Made by a program: the position numbers and the translations under genes. DNA of 64,000 nt from JAAYCI01 sp964369525 (GTDB taxonomy: Bacteria; Bacillota; Clostridia; Oscillospirales; Ruminococcaceae): NCBI GenBank assembly GCA_964369525.1, contig CAYJEW010000006.1, forward strand, positions 1-64,000, read 5' to 3'. Each line of letters starts with the position of its first letter. Within the stretch, counting starts at the first letter, position 1. Below, piece by piece: positions 61,981 through 64,000 of the stretch. The notes under the pieces were generated by a model. The model was not told the origin of the DNA, searched no databases, and saw only the letters and a list, made by a program, of their open reading frames with translations.

Positions 61981-63759
61981 CTAGAATATCGGCTCGTTGC
62001 TCCCCACTTCAAATGTTGGTGCAATCATTTGGGGGCTGGGTAGGGCAGGGGCGGCAGGTGCAGCAGGCGATTCGGCAGCACCCGGCAGCCTAAAGCGAGA
62101 AACCAGCTGGTTAAGGAAGTTGGCCTGGCTGGAAATCTCCTCGCTAACCGCAGCCGACTCTTCTGCTGTAGCGGAGTTTGCTTGTACCACACTGGAAATT
62201 TGCCCAATGCCTTCGTTAATCTGGTCAAGCGACATAGCCTGCTGAGCGGTAACGTCATTAATTTGTGCCATCGATGTAGCAATCTGTTCGGCGCTGTCCA
62301 CAACCAGTTTCAAAGATTCGGCTGTAGCGTCTGCCAGCTCAGAGCCACGGTCTACCGACTGGATAGCGCCGTTGATAAGCTGATTTGTGTTGTTGGCAGC
62401 TTCGCCGGACTTGCTAGCAAGGTTGCGAACCTCATCGGCAACAACCGCAAAGCCTTTTCCGGCCTCGCCTGCACGCGCTGCCTCAACAGCTGCGTTTAGT
62501 GCCAGAATGTTGGTCTGGAAGGCAATATCTTCAATGGTCTTAATAATCTGGCTAATGCTTTGTGCCGACACTTTAATGTCGCCAATAGCACCGGTAAGTT
62601 CATCCATCTGAACATTACATTCTTGTATATGGTCTGCTGTGGTGCGAATAAATCCGGTAATCTCTTTAGAGCTAGAAGCATTTTGGTCGGTACTGGTGGC
62701 AAGCTCTGCAATAGTAGCCGAAAGCTCTTCCACGCTGGAGGCCTGCTCGGTAGAGCCTTGAGCCAATGCTTGTGCGCCGCTGGCCACCTGCTCAGAGCCC
62801 ATGGTAACCTGCCCTGCAGAATCACGAATGCCGCCCATGGCGTCAATAAGCGAGTTAAGTAGATTGTACATATCGACACGCATGTTCATAAACTCGCCTG
62901 GGAAAGCTTCTTCAGGTAACCCACTCTTTGCAGTAAGATTGCCCTTGCTCATCTCGCTAAGACCCATGCGGAAATCGGTAAACACGGTTTTAATGGTGTC
63001 ACACTGAGCTCTCATTGCGTCGGCAACTCTGCCAAACTCATCTTTAGATGTGTAGTCAATGGTAACGTCAAAATCGCCTGCAGCAAGGCTATTGGCGGCA
63101 GTTTCAAGTTGAACCAACGGCCTGGTGATGTTGTTTGTGAGAACAATAAACATCAATACGCTTAAAATAAGGCTGCCTACACCAAGACCAATAAGTATAT
63201 AGGTAGTGGTTTCGGCCACTGCATCAATGGCATCTATCATTATTTCGCTTTCTTCCACAGCCGCCGCTACAATCTGCAACATGGTTGCGTTTGCAGCATT
63301 GCTTGCAGGCGTGTACACATCAGACATGTATGCAACGGCATCATCGTGGGAAGCCGAAAGCACCATTTCCACAGCAATAGCTTGATATTCCGCAAGCTCT
63401 ACAAGCTGTGCCTCTAAAGTATCAAGCAGCTGAGGCTCTGCTGTGAAACGCTCATTAAGGAATGCAAGGTGATCTTGCATCTCAAGGTTCATCGCCTGAA
63501 CGTTTGCTAGGCTCGCCTCCACAACAGCTGCGTCGGTATCATACAGCAAAGCGCTATACAGCTCTTTTGAAGAGCCTTCAAAAAGGGTAGTCATACGCAA
63601 AGAGCGCGAGTTCACAAAAAAAGCGCCGGTGTGATACTCGTCGATTTCTGCACTTATTTCTGCAAGGTTTATTACCCCCACAAAAATTGATATCAGGAAG
63701 AATACAAGAACACCTGCAAAAGAAATGAACAACTTCATCCGTACCTTAAGGTTTTTCAT
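61981..63759 (-). CDS. Methyl-accepting chemotaxis protein
   Basis: 592-residue chemoreceptor. TM1 (about 10-32), an all-helical periplasmic-side sensor of the 4HB type (33-186), TM2 (187-209), HAMP (about 210-262, NNITRPLVQLETAANSLAAG then DFDV), then a long methylation/signalling domain with the hairpin tip IAFQTNILALNAAVEAARAG and GKGFAVVADEVRNLA. It ends with a Pro/Ala linker and no CheR-binding pentapeptide. The ligand is unknown. GGAGG lies about 6 nt before the ATG. No other chemotaxis genes are in the window. Confidence 0.97.
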   Translation of the reverse strand: MKNLKVRMKLFISFAGVLVFFLISIFVGVINLAEISAEIDEYHTGAFFVNSRSLRMTTLFEGSSKELYSALLYDTDAAVVEASLANVQAMNLEMQDHLAFLNERFTAEPQLLDTLEAQLVELAEYQAIAVEMVLSASHDDAVAYMSDVYTPASNAANATMLQIVAAAVEESEIMIDAIDAVAETTTYILIGLGVGSLILSVLMFIVLTNNITRPLVQLETAANSLAAGDFDVTIDYTSKDEFGRVADAMRAQCDTIKTVFTDFRMGLSEMSKGNLTAKSGLPEEAFPGEFMNMRVDMYNLLNSLIDAMGGIRDSAGQVTMGSEQVASGAQALAQGSTEQASSVEELSATIAELATSTDQNASSSKEITGFIRTTADHIQECNVQMDELTGAIGDIKVSAQSISQIIKTIEDIAFQTNILALNAAVEAARAGEAGKGFAVVADEVRNLASKSGEAANNTNQLINGAIQSVDRGSELADATAESLKLVVDSAEQIATSMAQINDVTAQQAMSLDQINEGIGQISSVVQANSATAEESAAVSEEISSQANFLNQLVSRFRLPGAAESPAAPAAPALPSPQMIAPTFEVGSNEPIF

Positions 63760-63907
63760 GCTGGTACCTCCACATTAGTATAGAGCAATTGCGTTATTAA
63801 AAAAATAAAAACAAAAACCTAAAGCAAATATAAACCAAAACTAAATCATTATTAGATTAGCAAATTTACAACAATATACTACAGTATATAACAACTTATT
63901 TATGGTT

Positions 63908-63936
63908 ATTATCACACTATATAGTACAAAAGTCAA
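63908..63936 (-). promoter_or_regulatory. Promoter of the chemoreceptor gene
   Basis: On the minus strand TTGACT (63931-63936), 17 nt, GATAAT (63908-63913) with an extended TGT before it. The leader would be about 140 nt and is very AT-rich. No sigma-D promoter was recognised in 63760-64000, and no gene. Confidence 0.6.
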
Positions 63937-64000
63937 GTATTTGAAACGTGCAATAAATATATACCATCGCAAAAATTTCGTAAATCAAAGAAGTGAACTT

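Overview
The window reads as a chromosomal segment of a motile, Gram-positive anaerobe of the Clostridia, most like the Oscillospirales/Ruminococcaceae; the genus cannot be named from sequence alone. The evidence is the canonical Firmicutes order yicC-remA-gmk-priA-def-fmt-yugP-rsmB-rlmN-prpC-prkC-rsgA, strong AGGAGG-type ribosome sites, frequent GTG/TTG starts, sigma-A and sigma-D style promoters, CsrA-type flagellin leaders, a THF riboswitch and lipoproteins with type II lipoboxes. No rRNA, tRNA, CRISPR array or insertion sequence was seen. The assembly is draft: four short N runs (3819-3828, 10369-10378, 23364-23377, 44453-44462) fall inside genes, and at least two look like scaffold joins where little or nothing is missing.

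Layout. 1-1.7 kb: the 5' part of gdhA, the RNase P RNA gene with its own promoter and terminator, and a nitroreductase. 1.8-8.2 kb (minus): two tandem flagellin genes and a glycosyltransferase-TPR gene, probably a flagellin modification enzyme; each flagellin leader has a hairpin with a CsrA-type GGA loop, and the upstream gene has a near-perfect sigma-D promoter. 8.3-22.2 kb (plus): the housekeeping cluster for RNA turnover, nucleotide metabolism, replication restart, translation initiation, rRNA modification and Ser/Thr phosphorylation; the PP2C phosphatase has one in-frame stop. Between yugP and rsmB lies an unexplained element, a long imperfect hairpin between two identical 26-nt hairpins. 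22.4-28.2 kb (plus): two tandem membrane-anchored G5/M23 cell-wall hydrolases, then murA.

28.5-33.1 kb (plus): an AT-richer block of three membrane c-di-GMP proteins (two GGDEF, one degenerate GGDEF plus intact EAL). 33.3-34.6 kb: walJ-rlmH. 34.7-41.0 kb: mostly minus-strand genes (NUDIX, YigZ, L31, FlK-like thioesterase, phosphohexomutase, YjfB motility protein, two zinc-ribbon membrane proteins) plus one plus-strand lipoprotein. 41.5-49.1 kb: one giant secreted surface protein of about 2536 residues with a Val-Pro-Pro spacer and a multi-helix C-terminal membrane domain instead of a visible LPXTG signal, followed by another membrane GGDEF protein.

49.4-54.1 kb: folC, a THF riboswitch controlling the folate transporter subunit folT, and a dihydrolipoyl dehydrogenase. 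54.2-64 kb: degV, two divergent BKACE-family enzymes, a short NeuB-like synthase, asnA, a lipoprotein, an amidohydrolase and a chemoreceptor.

Taken together, much of the accessory content concerns the choice between swimming and a surface-attached state: flagellins under sigma-D and probable CsrA control, a motility protein, a chemoreceptor, four c-di-GMP enzymes and a giant adhesin-like protein. That link is inference from gene content and proximity.
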